Shown here in pieces: positions 1 through 6,178 of a stretch of DNA of 6,479 nt. The DNA comes from Pseudomonadota bacterium. GTDB lineage: Bacteria; Pseudomonadota; Gammaproteobacteria; Steroidobacterales; Woeseiaceae. A program made the position numbers and the translations under genes. How positions within the stretch are numbered: position 1 is the first letter of the stretch; every line of letters starts with the position of its first letter. The stretch spans positions 1 through 6,479 of the forward strand of contig JAKSCZ010000325.1 in the NCBI GenBank assembly GCA_022360335.1, in the 5' to 3' direction. Under the pieces are notes generated by a model that ran no database searches, was not told where the DNA came from, and was given only the letters and a program-made list of their open reading frames with translations.

Positions 1-21
1 GTAGATTCTAGACCCGTTGTC

Positions 22-35
22 CTGCGAATTCGCAG
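22..35. promoter_or_regulatory. Perfect 14-bp palindrome upstream of the dioxygenase gene (possible operator)
   Basis: CTGCGAATTCGCAG reads identically on both strands. It lies 58 bp before the dioxygenase start and outside any gene I can support. Length and symmetry fit a dimeric regulator site, but the sequence is unlike the TGTAAACGTTTACA operator found twice elsewhere in the window, so a different regulator would be needed. Function is inferred from symmetry alone and chance is possible. Confidence 0.3.
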
Positions 36-46
36 ATCGGTATGAA

Positions 47-74
47 CGCGGCCGCGCCCGAGTGCGCGGCCGCG
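47..74. other. GC-only hairpin, 11-bp perfect stem, in the dioxygenase leader
   Basis: CGCGGCCGCGC (47-57) pairs perfectly with GCGCGGCCGCG (64-74) around the six-base loop CCGAGT. The stem is entirely G/C and ends 19 nt before the dioxygenase ATG. No T-run follows on either strand, so it is not a standard intrinsic terminator. It could be a structured leader, the end of an upstream transcript, or a DNA-level inverted repeat. The structure is directly visible; any role is speculation. Confidence 0.45.
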
Positions 75-93
75 GTCACTTCGGGCACACGAA

Positions 94-804
94 ATGAACA
101 TCGGCGAACTCGCGAAAACTTTCGACCGCGACGGCTATGTCGTCGTCGAAGACTTTTTCGCGTCCGAACTCATGGACCGCATCGACGGCGTGATCCGGGG
201 CTACTACGGCGACAGCCCGGATTTCTGGCACAACGACGAGTTCCTCGAGAAGTCCTATACGGAGGTCGTGCCGTGGTTCCCGCAGCGCGAAGGCAACCGT
301 GATTTCGATGTCATCGAACAGGACGAGCGCTTCCAGGCGTTGAGCGAAGCCATCCTCGGCGAGGGCTGGACGGCCCAATACTGCATGGTGATGTTCTCGA
401 AGCAGGGCACGTCGGGTCAGGCATGGCATCAGGACTGTCCGCCCGAGGACCCGGCCCGGCACAATCTCAACCGGCTCGTGTACACGAGCGACATCGTCGA
501 CGAGATCGGCGGCCAGACGGTCGTCGTGCCCGGTTCGCACAAGCAGGGCGAGTTGCCGGCCGGCGATCCCGTCGGCGAGTTCGAGGATCAGGTCGTGCTG
601 CGGCCGAAGAAAGGCACGCTCGTGATTCTCCACGGCCATACCTGGCACCGCGTGCTGCCCATAACGGGGCCGTACCGTTTCTCGACGAATTTCCGGGCGG
701 CTCCGGCCGGAACGCCGGACGACGTTACCGACGTGTGCGTCTACCGCAACATGCGGTACCGGTTTTCGGATTCGAGCGTCATCGAGGAACGCGAGCCCCG
801 GTGA
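94..804 (+). CDS. PhyH-family Fe(II)/2-oxoglutarate-dependent dioxygenase
   Basis: The 236-residue protein is predicted to be a cytoplasmic non-haem iron oxygenase of the phytanoyl-CoA dioxygenase (PhyH) superfamily, coupling 2-oxoglutarate decarboxylation to oxidation of an unknown substrate. The N-terminus has the family opening FDRDGYVVVEDFF (residues 10-22). The iron-binding facial triad is H112-x-D114 (in AWHQD) with distal H185 (in TWHRVLP), and R195 ten residues later is the likely 2-oxoglutarate-binding arginine. PGSHK (146-150) is a typical family turn. No signal peptide or membrane segment is visible. The ATG at 94 is the only usable start, because an in-frame TGA lies at 43-45 with no start codon between. 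No clear Shine-Dalgarno precedes it. The 3' end overlaps the convergent transporter gene by 26 bp. Family assignment is firm. The substrate (sugar, amino acid, lipid or small metabolite) cannot be read from sequence. Confidence 0.88.
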   Translation: MNIGELAKTFDRDGYVVVEDFFASELMDRIDGVIRGYYGDSPDFWHNDEFLEKSYTEVVPWFPQREGNRDFDVIEQDERFQALSEAILGEGWTAQYCMVMFSKQGTSGQAWHQDCPPEDPARHNLNRLVYTSDIVDEIGGQTVVVPGSHKQGELPAGDPVGEFEDQVVLRPKKGTLVILHGHTWHRVLPITGPYRFSTNFRAAPAGTPDDVTDVCVYRNMRYRFSDSSVIEEREPR

Positions 805-2164
805 GTTCCTTCTCGAGTTCCTCCAGCGACAGTCCGCGCGTTTCCGGCAGCAAGCAGCCGAGAAGTCCGAGGAACACGACCGCGGTCATACCGAAGATGG
901 CCATCGTCGCGACGGGCCCGAGCAACGACAGTTCGACCGGAAAGATGAATTGCACGAACCAGGACACGCCGCTGTTGACGATACCCATGAAGGCCATGCA
1001 GACGCCGCGGATGCGGTTCGGGAAGATCTCGGAAAACAGCACCCACATGACCGGGCCCAGCGAGAACGCGAACGAGGCGACGAAACCGAGGATACCCGCG
1101 AGCACGACCGCCGGCTCGTCGGTATGGAAACCCCAGGCGGACAGGAACATGCTGACCGCGATACCGGCCAGCCCCGCCAGCATCAGCGGACGCCGGCCGA
1201 GCCGGTCGATCAGCGCCATGGCCAGTACCGTGAATACGATGTTGACCACGCCGATGTACGTCGCTTGCGCGAAGGCGGCGTCGGTACCGACGCCGCTCTC
1301 CTCGAAGATCGTCGGCGCATAGAAGTAGACGGCATTGATGCCGCTGCTCTGCTGGGCGACGGCTGCGATCAGGCCGACGATGACGACGAGGCGCAGTTCG
1401 GGGCGAAACGCTTCCCTGATTTTCGCCGCCAGGCTGCGCGTCGCATCCTGCACGCTGTCGTGAATACAGCCGAGGATCTCGTCGATCTGACCGGCGGGCG
1501 TAATGCGTGCGAGGATTCGTCGCGCATCGTCTTCGCGTCCTTCGAGAGTAAGCCAGCGCGGGCTTTCCGGGACGAACAGCATGAACAGGAAGTACAGCGC
1601 GGCGGGTAGGGATTCGAGACCGAGCATCCAGCGCCACGCGTGCCGGTCGATTCCGAGGCTCGTCGCAAATGCAGACTCCGACTGACTCAACTGCAGGATG
1701 TAGTAGTTCGCGAAATACGCCGCCGAGAATCCGATCACGATGTTGAACTGATTGACCGACACCATGCGTCCGCGCAGCCGGGCCGGGGCGATCTCGGCGA
1801 TGTAGATGGGTGCGAGCATCAGCGTGCCGAAAGCGAATCCGCCGATGAGCCGGGCGACGAGCAGCGTCGATGCGCCGGGTGCGAAAGCCGACGCGACGGC
1901 GGAAATCGTGTACAGCAGAGCCAGAACGAGCATCACGCGCTTGCGCCCGACGTAGTCGGCGACGGGGCCGACCGTGAGCGCGGCGCCGATCGCAGCGAAA
2001 CTCGGCGCGCTGACGATCGCGCCGACCCACCATTCGTTGAGTTCGAATTCGGGCCTTATGAACGGTACGACCCCCGAAATGACGACGGCGTCGAACCCGA
2101 ACAGGAAACCGCCGAGGGCGATGATCGATGCGTAGGCGAGCGCCTTGCGGTCCGTTCGGGTCAT
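779..2164 (-). CDS. Sugar-porter MFS transporter (XylE/AraE/GlcP-like, probable sugar:H+ symporter)
   Basis: A 461-residue inner-membrane permease with about twelve hydrophobic segments and full family length. Sugar-porter signatures appear in order: GFDAVVISG in TM1 with D25 (the proton-coupling aspartate position in XylE), ADYVGRKR (69-76) in the TM2-3 loop, Q139 in TM5, PESPRWL (199-205) after TM6, QQSSGINAVYFY (271-282) in TM7, DRLGRR (320-325), a GPVMW...SEIFP block (370-382) and PETRG (440-444) at the end. Q271, Q272, N277 and W374 match XylE sugar-contact positions; the site of XylE Q415 appears to be N397 by ungapped alignment. The ATG at 2164 overlaps the stop of the upstream GH26-like gene as ATGA, implying translational coupling, and is preceded by AAGAGG. 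The gene ends inside the convergent dioxygenase gene. A pentose or hexose, possibly a short oligosaccharide, is the likely cargo; the exact sugar is inferred only from the GH43 neighbour. Confidence 0.93.
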   Translation of the reverse strand: MTRTDRKALAYASIIALGGFLFGFDAVVISGVVPFIRPEFELNEWWVGAIVSAPSFAAIGAALTVGPVADYVGRKRVMLVLALLYTISAVASAFAPGASTLLVARLIGGFAFGTLMLAPIYIAEIAPARLRGRMVSVNQFNIVIGFSAAYFANYYILQLSQSESAFATSLGIDRHAWRWMLGLESLPAALYFLFMLFVPESPRWLTLEGREDDARRILARITPAGQIDEILGCIHDSVQDATRSLAAKIREAFRPELRLVVIVGLIAAVAQQSSGINAVYFYAPTIFEESGVGTDAAFAQATYIGVVNIVFTVLAMALIDRLGRRPLMLAGLAGIAVSMFLSAWGFHTDEPAVVLAGILGFVASFAFSLGPVMWVLFSEIFPNRIRGVCMAFMGIVNSGVSWFVQFIFPVELSLLGPVATMAIFGMTAVVFLGLLGCLLPETRGLSLEELEKELTGARVPR

Positions 2165-3342
2165 CGCGCCTCTTTCCAGCGGGCCACCGCCTCGCCGAAG
2201 CGGGCGGCGATGTCGCCGTTTGCCTCGAGACGCGAATCGCCCCAGAAGCCGTTCGCATACGGCGGTCCCCACATCGCCTGCGAGTCCCAGTCCGCGTTGA
2301 TGTAGGCCAGCGCGTGGACGACATCGCGGTTGTCGTCGAGCAGGCGGAACAGCGGCGCGAACCAGTGATCCCAGATTTCGTCGCTCGTCATGTCGACGCG
2401 GCCCGTCGCGGGTTCGCCGTCCCAGATGGCGGCGTGATGCGCCATGAAGTTCTCCCCGAGGTCCATCGCCTGCGGCGAGGCTTCGGCGATCATCACCGGT
2501 TTGCCGCGCTTGCGCGCGAACGCGAGAACTTCCTGCGCGAGCTGCATCGGCGTGCCGGGGTCGTAGTCGGACGGTACGCCGATCGTCTCCCGCGGGCTCA
2601 TGAACCACGAGAACGCCACCCAGTCGACGTAGTCGTCGCCGGGGTACCACGCCGCGATGTTCTCGTGCGCCCGGTCGAGTACCTCGTCGACGACGGCGGC
2701 GCCGGCCTGCCAGACCATGACGGTATTGTCGACGCCCTGCGCGCGCAGCCCGTCGACGATCGTTTTCCAGGCGGCGACGTAGCGGGGCGCATTCTCGTAA
2801 CCCTGGTTCCACGCGCCGTCGAACTCGTACCCGATACGCAGGTAGACGGTGCCCTCGACGAGGTCGAGGAAGCGGGCCAGCCGGCGGATCTCCGCGCGGA
2901 ACTCACCGTCGGCGAGGCGCTGCAGTTTGCCCGGATGCTCGTTCTCGGTGATGGACAGGCCGATCGCCAGATCGGCAACGCCGAACTCCGTCGCCGTCCG
3001 GTAGGCGCTGACGGGTCCCGCGTTCCAGTCGAGCTCGAAGCCCGCGTCCTCGCCGTCGGCATCGATACCGAGTCCGCCGAAATCGCCGTCTGCGAGGATG
3101 TCGTAGAAATCGACGTAGGCCGTAAGACCGTCGGGCAACGGGCAACAGCCGCTCGCCATGTAGCCGCGAATCGCCCCGAGGTCCTGACCGACGATCAGCT
3201 GTTTGGGCGGGGCTTTCGCGCCGGACGGGTCCGCCCCGGAGGCCTCCTGGCGTGCGCCGTCGCCGCAGGACGCCAATGCGCCGAGCAGTGCGATCGGCAG
3301 GTAGGCTCGAATGACTGTCGGGCCCGTGCGTAATTCGGTCAT
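2161..3342 (-). CDS. GH26-like (clan GH-A) glycoside hydrolase, predicted lipoprotein
   Basis: A 393-residue exported enzyme. The N-terminus has basic residues R5 and R12, a hydrophobic stretch (about 14-24) and a lipobox LASC with the lipid-modified cysteine at C26. The next residue is glycine rather than aspartate, which favours sorting to the outer membrane. A low-complexity linker (27-47) leads into a TIM-barrel-type domain. VYLRIGYEFDGAWN (166-179) provides the candidate acid/base E173, and KPVMIAEAS (281-289) the candidate nucleophile E287, spaced as in retaining clan GH-A enzymes. WYPGDDYVDWVAFS (232-245) is also GH26-like. The usual GH26 histidine before the acid/base is tyrosine (Y172). 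Known GH26 activities include beta-mannanase and beta-1,3-xylanase; the neighbouring beta-xylosidase leans towards a xylan-type substrate, but this is inference. GH39-like or an unclassified GH-A family are alternatives. It is the first gene of the operon with the MFS porter; no strong Shine-Dalgarno is visible. Confidence 0.75.
   Translation of the reverse strand: MTELRTGPTVIRAYLPIALLGALASCGDGARQEASGADPSGAKAPPKQLIVGQDLGAIRGYMASGCCPLPDGLTAYVDFYDILADGDFGGLGIDADGEDAGFELDWNAGPVSAYRTATEFGVADLAIGLSITENEHPGKLQRLADGEFRAEIRRLARFLDLVEGTVYLRIGYEFDGAWNQGYENAPRYVAAWKTIVDGLRAQGVDNTVMVWQAGAAVVDEVLDRAHENIAAWYPGDDYVDWVAFSWFMSPRETIGVPSDYDPGTPMQLAQEVLAFARKRGKPVMIAEASPQAMDLGENFMAHHAAIWDGEPATGRVDMTSDEIWDHWFAPLFRLLDDNRDVVHALAYINADWDSQAMWGPPYANGFWGDSRLEANGDIAARFGEAVARWKEAR
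2169..2174 (-). promoter_or_regulatory. Ribosome binding site of the MFS gene, inside the GH26-like gene
   Basis: On the minus strand AAGAGG lies four bases before the ATG at 2164. It sits within the last codons of the upstream hydrolase gene. Together with the ATGA overlap it supports this start, rather than any of the much longer open frames reading through from further upstream. Confidence 0.6.
3265..3342 (-). other. Lipoprotein signal peptide and lipobox of the GH26-like hydrolase
   Basis: Residues 1-26 form a short basic n-region, an Ala/Leu-rich core and the lipobox L23-A24-S25-C26. Cleavage before C26 and lipidation are the known fate of such sequences. The residues that follow (GDGARQEASGADPSGAKAPP) are a flexible tether typical of surface or periplasmic lipoproteins. 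Confidence 0.75.
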
Positions 3343-3404
3343 GATGGGTTAAGCCGATGTTTTAGAACGGCTTCCGTTCGGGAAGAAGCAGTTTCGCCTG
3401 ACAC

Positions 3405-3418
3405 TGTAAACGTTTACA
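3405..3418. promoter_or_regulatory. LacI-type operator 1 in the GH43 / GH26-MFS divergent control region
   Basis: TGTAAACGTTTACA is a perfect 14-bp palindrome with a central CG, the general form of LacI-family operators; its half-site matches the GTGTAAACG half of the E. coli gal external operator. It lies 26 bp before the GH43 start and 62 bp before the GH26-like start on the other strand, so one bound dimer could act on both units. The same sequence, plus the following AAT, recurs at 6165-6180 next to the LacI-type gene, which strongly suggests that protein is the ligand. Binding itself is inferred. Confidence 0.85.
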
Positions 3419-3420
3419 AT
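3415..3420 (+). promoter_or_regulatory. Possible -10 element of the GH43 promoter, overlapping operator 1
   Basis: TACAAT matches five of six positions of the sigma-70 -10 consensus and overlaps the right half of the operator, so a bound repressor would block RNA polymerase. Transcription would start near 3427, just before the Shine-Dalgarno. No convincing -35 box is seen at 16-18 bp spacing, so confidence is limited. An identical TACAAT occupies the same place at operator 2. Confidence 0.4.
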
Positions 3421-3429
3421 ACGGCCTTC

Positions 3430-3437
3430 AAGGAGAG
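3430..3437 (+). promoter_or_regulatory. Strong Shine-Dalgarno of the GH43 gene
   Basis: AAGGAGAG lies seven bases before the ATG at 3445. It is the best ribosome binding site in the window and fixes the GH43 start. Neighbouring genes have weak sites or none, so the intracellular glycosidase may be the most strongly translated member. Confidence 0.75.
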
Positions 3438-3444
3438 CCGCCCG

Positions 3445-5052
3445 ATGCCGCGCAATGCGATAAGAAATCCGATCCTCAGGGGCTTCAATCCCGACCCGTC
3501 GATCTGCCGTGTCGGCGACGACTACTACCTGGCCGTCTCGACCTTCGAGTGGTACCCGGGCGTTCGCATCTACCGCTCGCGGGACCTCGCCAACTGGCGG
3601 CTCGCCGCCCGCCCGCTCAACCGTGCCGGCATGATCGACCTGCGCGGCGAGCCCGACAGTTGCGGCGTGTGGGCGCCCTGCCTGAGCCACGCGGACGGGC
3701 TGTTCTGGCTCTGCTACACGGACGTGCGCCGCTTCGACGGCAATTTCAAGGATACCCACAATTATCTGACGACGTGCGCGACGATCGACGGCGAGTGGTC
3801 GGACCCGCTGTACCTGAACTCGAGCGGCTTCGACCCCTCGCTGTTCCATGACGAAGACGGCAGCAAGTGGTACACCAACATGGTCTGGGACCACCGGCCG
3901 GACCGGACGTTCCTCCACGGCATCGTCCTGCAGGAGTACGATCCGCAGAGCCGCCGCCTCGCCGGCGAGCCGCAGCGCATCTTCCCGGGTACCGACGCCG
4001 ACTTCACCGAAGGTCCGCACCTGTACAAGCGGGCCGGCTGGTATTACCTGATGACGGCGGAGGGCGGAACGGGCTACGGGCATTGTGTCACGATGGCCCG
4101 GTCGCGTAGTGTCCGGGGTCCCTACGAAGCGGACCCGCAGGGTCCCGTGGTCACGGCGCGCGACGATCCGGGCTGGCCGCTGCAGCGTAACGGTCATGCG
4201 GACATCGTGCGTTCACCCGACGGCGACTGGTACCTCGTGCACCTCTGCGGCCGGCCGCTCGAAGGGACCCGCCGCTGTCCGCTGGGCCGGGAGACGGCGA
4301 TCCAGAACGTTGCCTGGACCGAGGACGGCTGGCTGCGTCTCAAAAACGGCGGTCATCTGCCGGACCTCGAAGTCGACGGACCCGACCTCGAGCCGGACGA
4401 AGCCGTCGAGCCGCTCGCGTACGACGACTTCGAGTCGCAGCAACTGCATCCCGTCTACCAGTGGCTGCGCACGCCGTATCCCGAGATGTTCGCGAGCCTC
4501 AGCGAACGTCCGGGCCATCTGCGATTGTTCGGCATGGAGTCGCCGGGCAGTCTGAATCACCAGGCGCTGATCGCGCGCCGCCAGACCGATTTCGCGTTCC
4601 GGGCCAGCACGGTCGTCGACTTCGCGCCCGACAGTTTCCAGCAGATGGCCGGGCTCGTCTGCTATTACAACTCGAGCAAGTTCCACTACCTGTACGTTTC
4701 GACCGATGACGGCATCGGCAGGCACCTGGGCTTGATGAGCTGTGAGGCGGATCGCTCGCTGGCCGTGAGGTTTCCGATCCAGGAAAGCCGAATCCGCCTG
4801 CCCGACGAGGGCCTCGTCTGGTTGCGCGCCGACGTCGATCGTAGCGAGCTGCGGTTTTCCTGGTCGACGGACGGCGAGCGCTGGACCGAAATCCCCGTCG
4901 TCCTGGATCACAGCCTGCTTTCGGACGAGGCCGGCTGCGAGCGCGGCGAACAGTTCACGGGTGCGTTCGTCGGCCTGACGTGCAACGACCTGAGCGGTGG
5001 CCGGAAGCCCGCGGATTTCGAATTCTTCAGTTACCGCGGCAGCGGCTGTTAA
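3445..5052 (+). CDS. xynB: GH43 (subfamily 11-type) beta-xylosidase
   Basis: A 535-residue inverting glycosidase that removes non-reducing-end xylose (sometimes arabinose) from short xylo-oligosaccharides. With no signal peptide, it should act in the cytoplasm. The N-terminal five-bladed beta-propeller contains the general base D17 (in GFNPDPS), the pKa-modulating D130 (in GFDPSLF), the general acid E189 (in TEGPH), H251 (in NGHAD) and R282 (in LGRETAIQ). The first three lie two residues from the known D15/D128/E187 of Geobacillus XynB3. From about 326 onward a beta-sandwich domain, characteristic of this subfamily and shaping the active site, runs to the C-terminus. Length equals that of characterised members, so the gene appears intact. 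It is preceded by a strong Shine-Dalgarno and operator 1. Its TAA stop shares the bases TTAA with the stop of the convergent LacI-type gene. Activity on beta-1,4 versus beta-1,3 linkages cannot be told from sequence. Confidence 0.93.
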   Translation: MPRNAIRNPILRGFNPDPSICRVGDDYYLAVSTFEWYPGVRIYRSRDLANWRLAARPLNRAGMIDLRGEPDSCGVWAPCLSHADGLFWLCYTDVRRFDGNFKDTHNYLTTCATIDGEWSDPLYLNSSGFDPSLFHDEDGSKWYTNMVWDHRPDRTFLHGIVLQEYDPQSRRLAGEPQRIFPGTDADFTEGPHLYKRAGWYYLMTAEGGTGYGHCVTMARSRSVRGPYEADPQGPVVTARDDPGWPLQRNGHADIVRSPDGDWYLVHLCGRPLEGTRRCPLGRETAIQNVAWTEDGWLRLKNGGHLPDLEVDGPDLEPDEAVEPLAYDDFESQQLHPVYQWLRTPYPEMFASLSERPGHLRLFGMESPGSLNHQALIARRQTDFAFRASTVVDFAPDSFQQMAGLVCYYNSSKFHYLYVSTDDGIGRHLGLMSCEADRSLAVRFPIQESRIRLPDEGLVWLRADVDRSELRFSWSTDGERWTEIPVVLDHSLLSDEAGCERGEQFTGAFVGLTCNDLSGGRKPADFEFFSYRGSGC

Positions 5053-6074
5053 GCCCGGGGCGGCGCGACGCTCTGCCGAACGACGAGTTTGTGCGGCACG
5101 ATCTCGGGCTCGTTGTTCGACTCCTGGCCCTCCTCGATGCGGCGGCACAGGCGGTACATGACGCGTTCGCCGATCTCCTCGGCAGGCTGGCCGATCGTCG
5201 TGAGCGGCGGGTCGGTCACCTCGGCGTAGCGAATGTCGTCGAAGCCCATCACCGAGACGTCGCCGGGCACGGCCAGGCCGGCCGCCTTGACCTCGTGCAG
5301 GCAGCCGATCGCCATCTCGTCGTTGGCACAGAAGATCGCGGTCGGGCAGTAGCTGTGGTTGAGCAGTTCGCGCGTCGCCTGCCGGGCCCCCGCAATCGTG
5401 AGCTGGCCTTCGGCGACCCAGCCTTTGCGGATCGGCAGCTTCGCCTGCTTCATCGCGGCACGGTAGCCGAGCTCGCGGTCCTTCGTGAGCAGCGACGTCG
5501 CCTGGCCGTAGATCATGCCGATGCGTTCGTGGCCCCGGGAGATCAGGTAGTTGGTCGCCTCTTTGGCGGCCGCGACGTTGTCGATGTGCACGCTCGGCAG
5601 GTCCGCGAGCTCGGAGGAGATCGTTTCGCAGCCGACCACGATCGGGAGGCGCCGCCGGCTCTTCGCGGACAGGATTTCGGTGCCGAACGGCGACATCGAC
5701 GCGAGCAGGATGATGCCGTCCGTCTGCTTGGAGACGAGCATCGCTCCGATTTCGTCGGCCGTCATCGTGTTGAGCTGTGTTTCCTCGATGACGACGGAGT
5801 AGCCTTTCGCCCTGGCCGCGGTACGGATACCGCGCATGACGGCGGTAAAAAACGGGTCGCCGACCGACGGCAGCACCACCATGATCAGATTGGTGCGCCC
5901 GCGCCGAAAGCTCTGGGCGAGCGTATTCGGCGAGTAGCCCGTCCGGACGATCGCCTCCTCTACCTTGATCCGGGTGCGCTCCGTGACCTTCTCCGGGCTG
6001 TTGATGCAACGTGACACGGTTGCGATCGAGACCCCGGCAAGTCGCGCGACTTCCTTGATGGATACCTCAGGCAT
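5049..6074 (-). CDS. LacI-family transcriptional regulator, CytR-like
   Basis: A 341-residue DNA-binding repressor, presumably released by a sugar derived from the locus substrate. The N-terminal helix-turn-helix (about 4-26) reads IKEVARLAGVSIATVSR, and the hinge helix YSPNTLAQSF spans 47-56. A periplasmic-binding-protein-like effector domain follows, with VHIDN (162-166), R200, ND (251-252) and GFDD (277-280) at places where LacI relatives contact effector. The domain resembles E. coli CytR, for example LPSVHIDN and a later RGHERIG. I chose the ATG at 6074: it makes numbering coincide with E. coli LacI (I17, A18, R22, position 56), whereas the in-frame TTG at 6131 lacks a ribosome site and adds 19 atypical residues. 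No good Shine-Dalgarno precedes 6074 either. Hinge position 56, normally the leucine that inserts at the central CG, is phenylalanine. It most likely controls both operators, including its own region. Confidence 0.93.
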   Translation of the reverse strand: MPEVSIKEVARLAGVSIATVSRCINSPEKVTERTRIKVEEAIVRTGYSPNTLAQSFRRGRTNLIMVVLPSVGDPFFTAVMRGIRTAARAKGYSVVIEETQLNTMTADEIGAMLVSKQTDGIILLASMSPFGTEILSAKSRRRLPIVVGCETISSELADLPSVHIDNVAAAKEATNYLISRGHERIGMIYGQATSLLTKDRELGYRAAMKQAKLPIRKGWVAEGQLTIAGARQATRELLNHSYCPTAIFCANDEMAIGCLHEVKAAGLAVPGDVSVMGFDDIRYAEVTDPPLTTIGQPAEEIGERVMYRLCRRIEEGQESNNEPEIVPHKLVVRQSVAPPRA

Positions 6075-6102
6075 GCCTTCTGCTTCTGCAGCTTGCTCCT
6101 GT

Positions 6103-6131
6103 GCTCTAGTATCGGTCAGTCGATCGGTCAA
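6103..6131 (-). promoter_or_regulatory. Possible promoter of the LacI-type gene
   Basis: On the minus strand TTGACC (6131-6126) matches five of six -35 positions. TAGAGC (6108-6103), at 17-bp spacing, is a weak -10 with three matches. This would put operator 2 upstream of the core promoter and also explains why the TTG at 6131 need not be a start codon. The direct repeat ATCGGTCA (6111-6118 and 6123-6130) lies in the same stretch. This is tentative. Confidence 0.25.
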
Positions 6132-6164
6132 GGGTAGGCTGGCGGCGAGAAATGCATGCTGGAG

Positions 6165-6178
6165 TGTAAACGTTTACA
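6165..6178. promoter_or_regulatory. LacI-type operator 2 between the regulator gene and galM
   Basis: TGTAAACGTTTACA is identical to operator 1, and identity extends over the next two bases (AT) to 6180. It lies 33 bp before the galM ATG and 90 bp upstream of the LacI-type start on the other strand. This position suits negative autoregulation together with control of galM. Two perfect copies of a 14-bp palindrome in 6.5 kb, both between genes of one pathway, are very unlikely by chance. Confidence 0.85.

Noticed and set aside
7..73. Cluster of XbaI, EcoRI and two NotI recognition sequences suggesting a cloning linker or vector join
   Set aside because: The sites are spread over about 67 bp with non-linker sequence between, do not match a common polylinker order that I know, and the NotI pair is explained by the G/C hairpin.
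785..810. AGGAAC/GTTCCT inverted repeat as a terminator at the transporter/dioxygenase junction
   Set aside because: Only a 6-bp stem with a 14-base loop and no following T-run; too weak to call.
741..2324. A 527-codon minus-strand open frame overlapping the MFS gene
   Set aside because: It is the arginine-rich alternative frame of the transporter; the true frame has transmembrane helices and all sugar-porter signatures.
2165..2812. N-terminal extension of the MFS frame by 216 residues into the hydrolase gene, as a fusion
   Set aside because: The extra sequence is Arg-rich and out of frame with the hydrolase; the ATG at 2164 has a ribosome site and stop/start overlap, and sugar porters of about 460 residues are normal.
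2128..3333. A 401-codon plus-strand open frame across the GH26-like gene
   Set aside because: It is antisense to a gene with lipobox, catalytic motifs and operon structure; its translation is Arg/Val/Asp-rich with no recognisable domain, as expected for a shadow frame in G+C-rich DNA.
3365..3385. Small inverted repeats GAACGG/CCGTTC and CTTCC/GGAAG in the divergent control region
   Set aside because: Short, mutually exclusive 5-6-bp stems; likely chance, and not similar to the operator.
4213..6009. A 598-codon minus-strand open frame covering parts of GH43 and the LacI-type gene
   Set aside because: It spans two well-supported genes in the wrong frame or on the opposite strand and its product is low-complexity Arg/Ala/Gly sequence without motifs.
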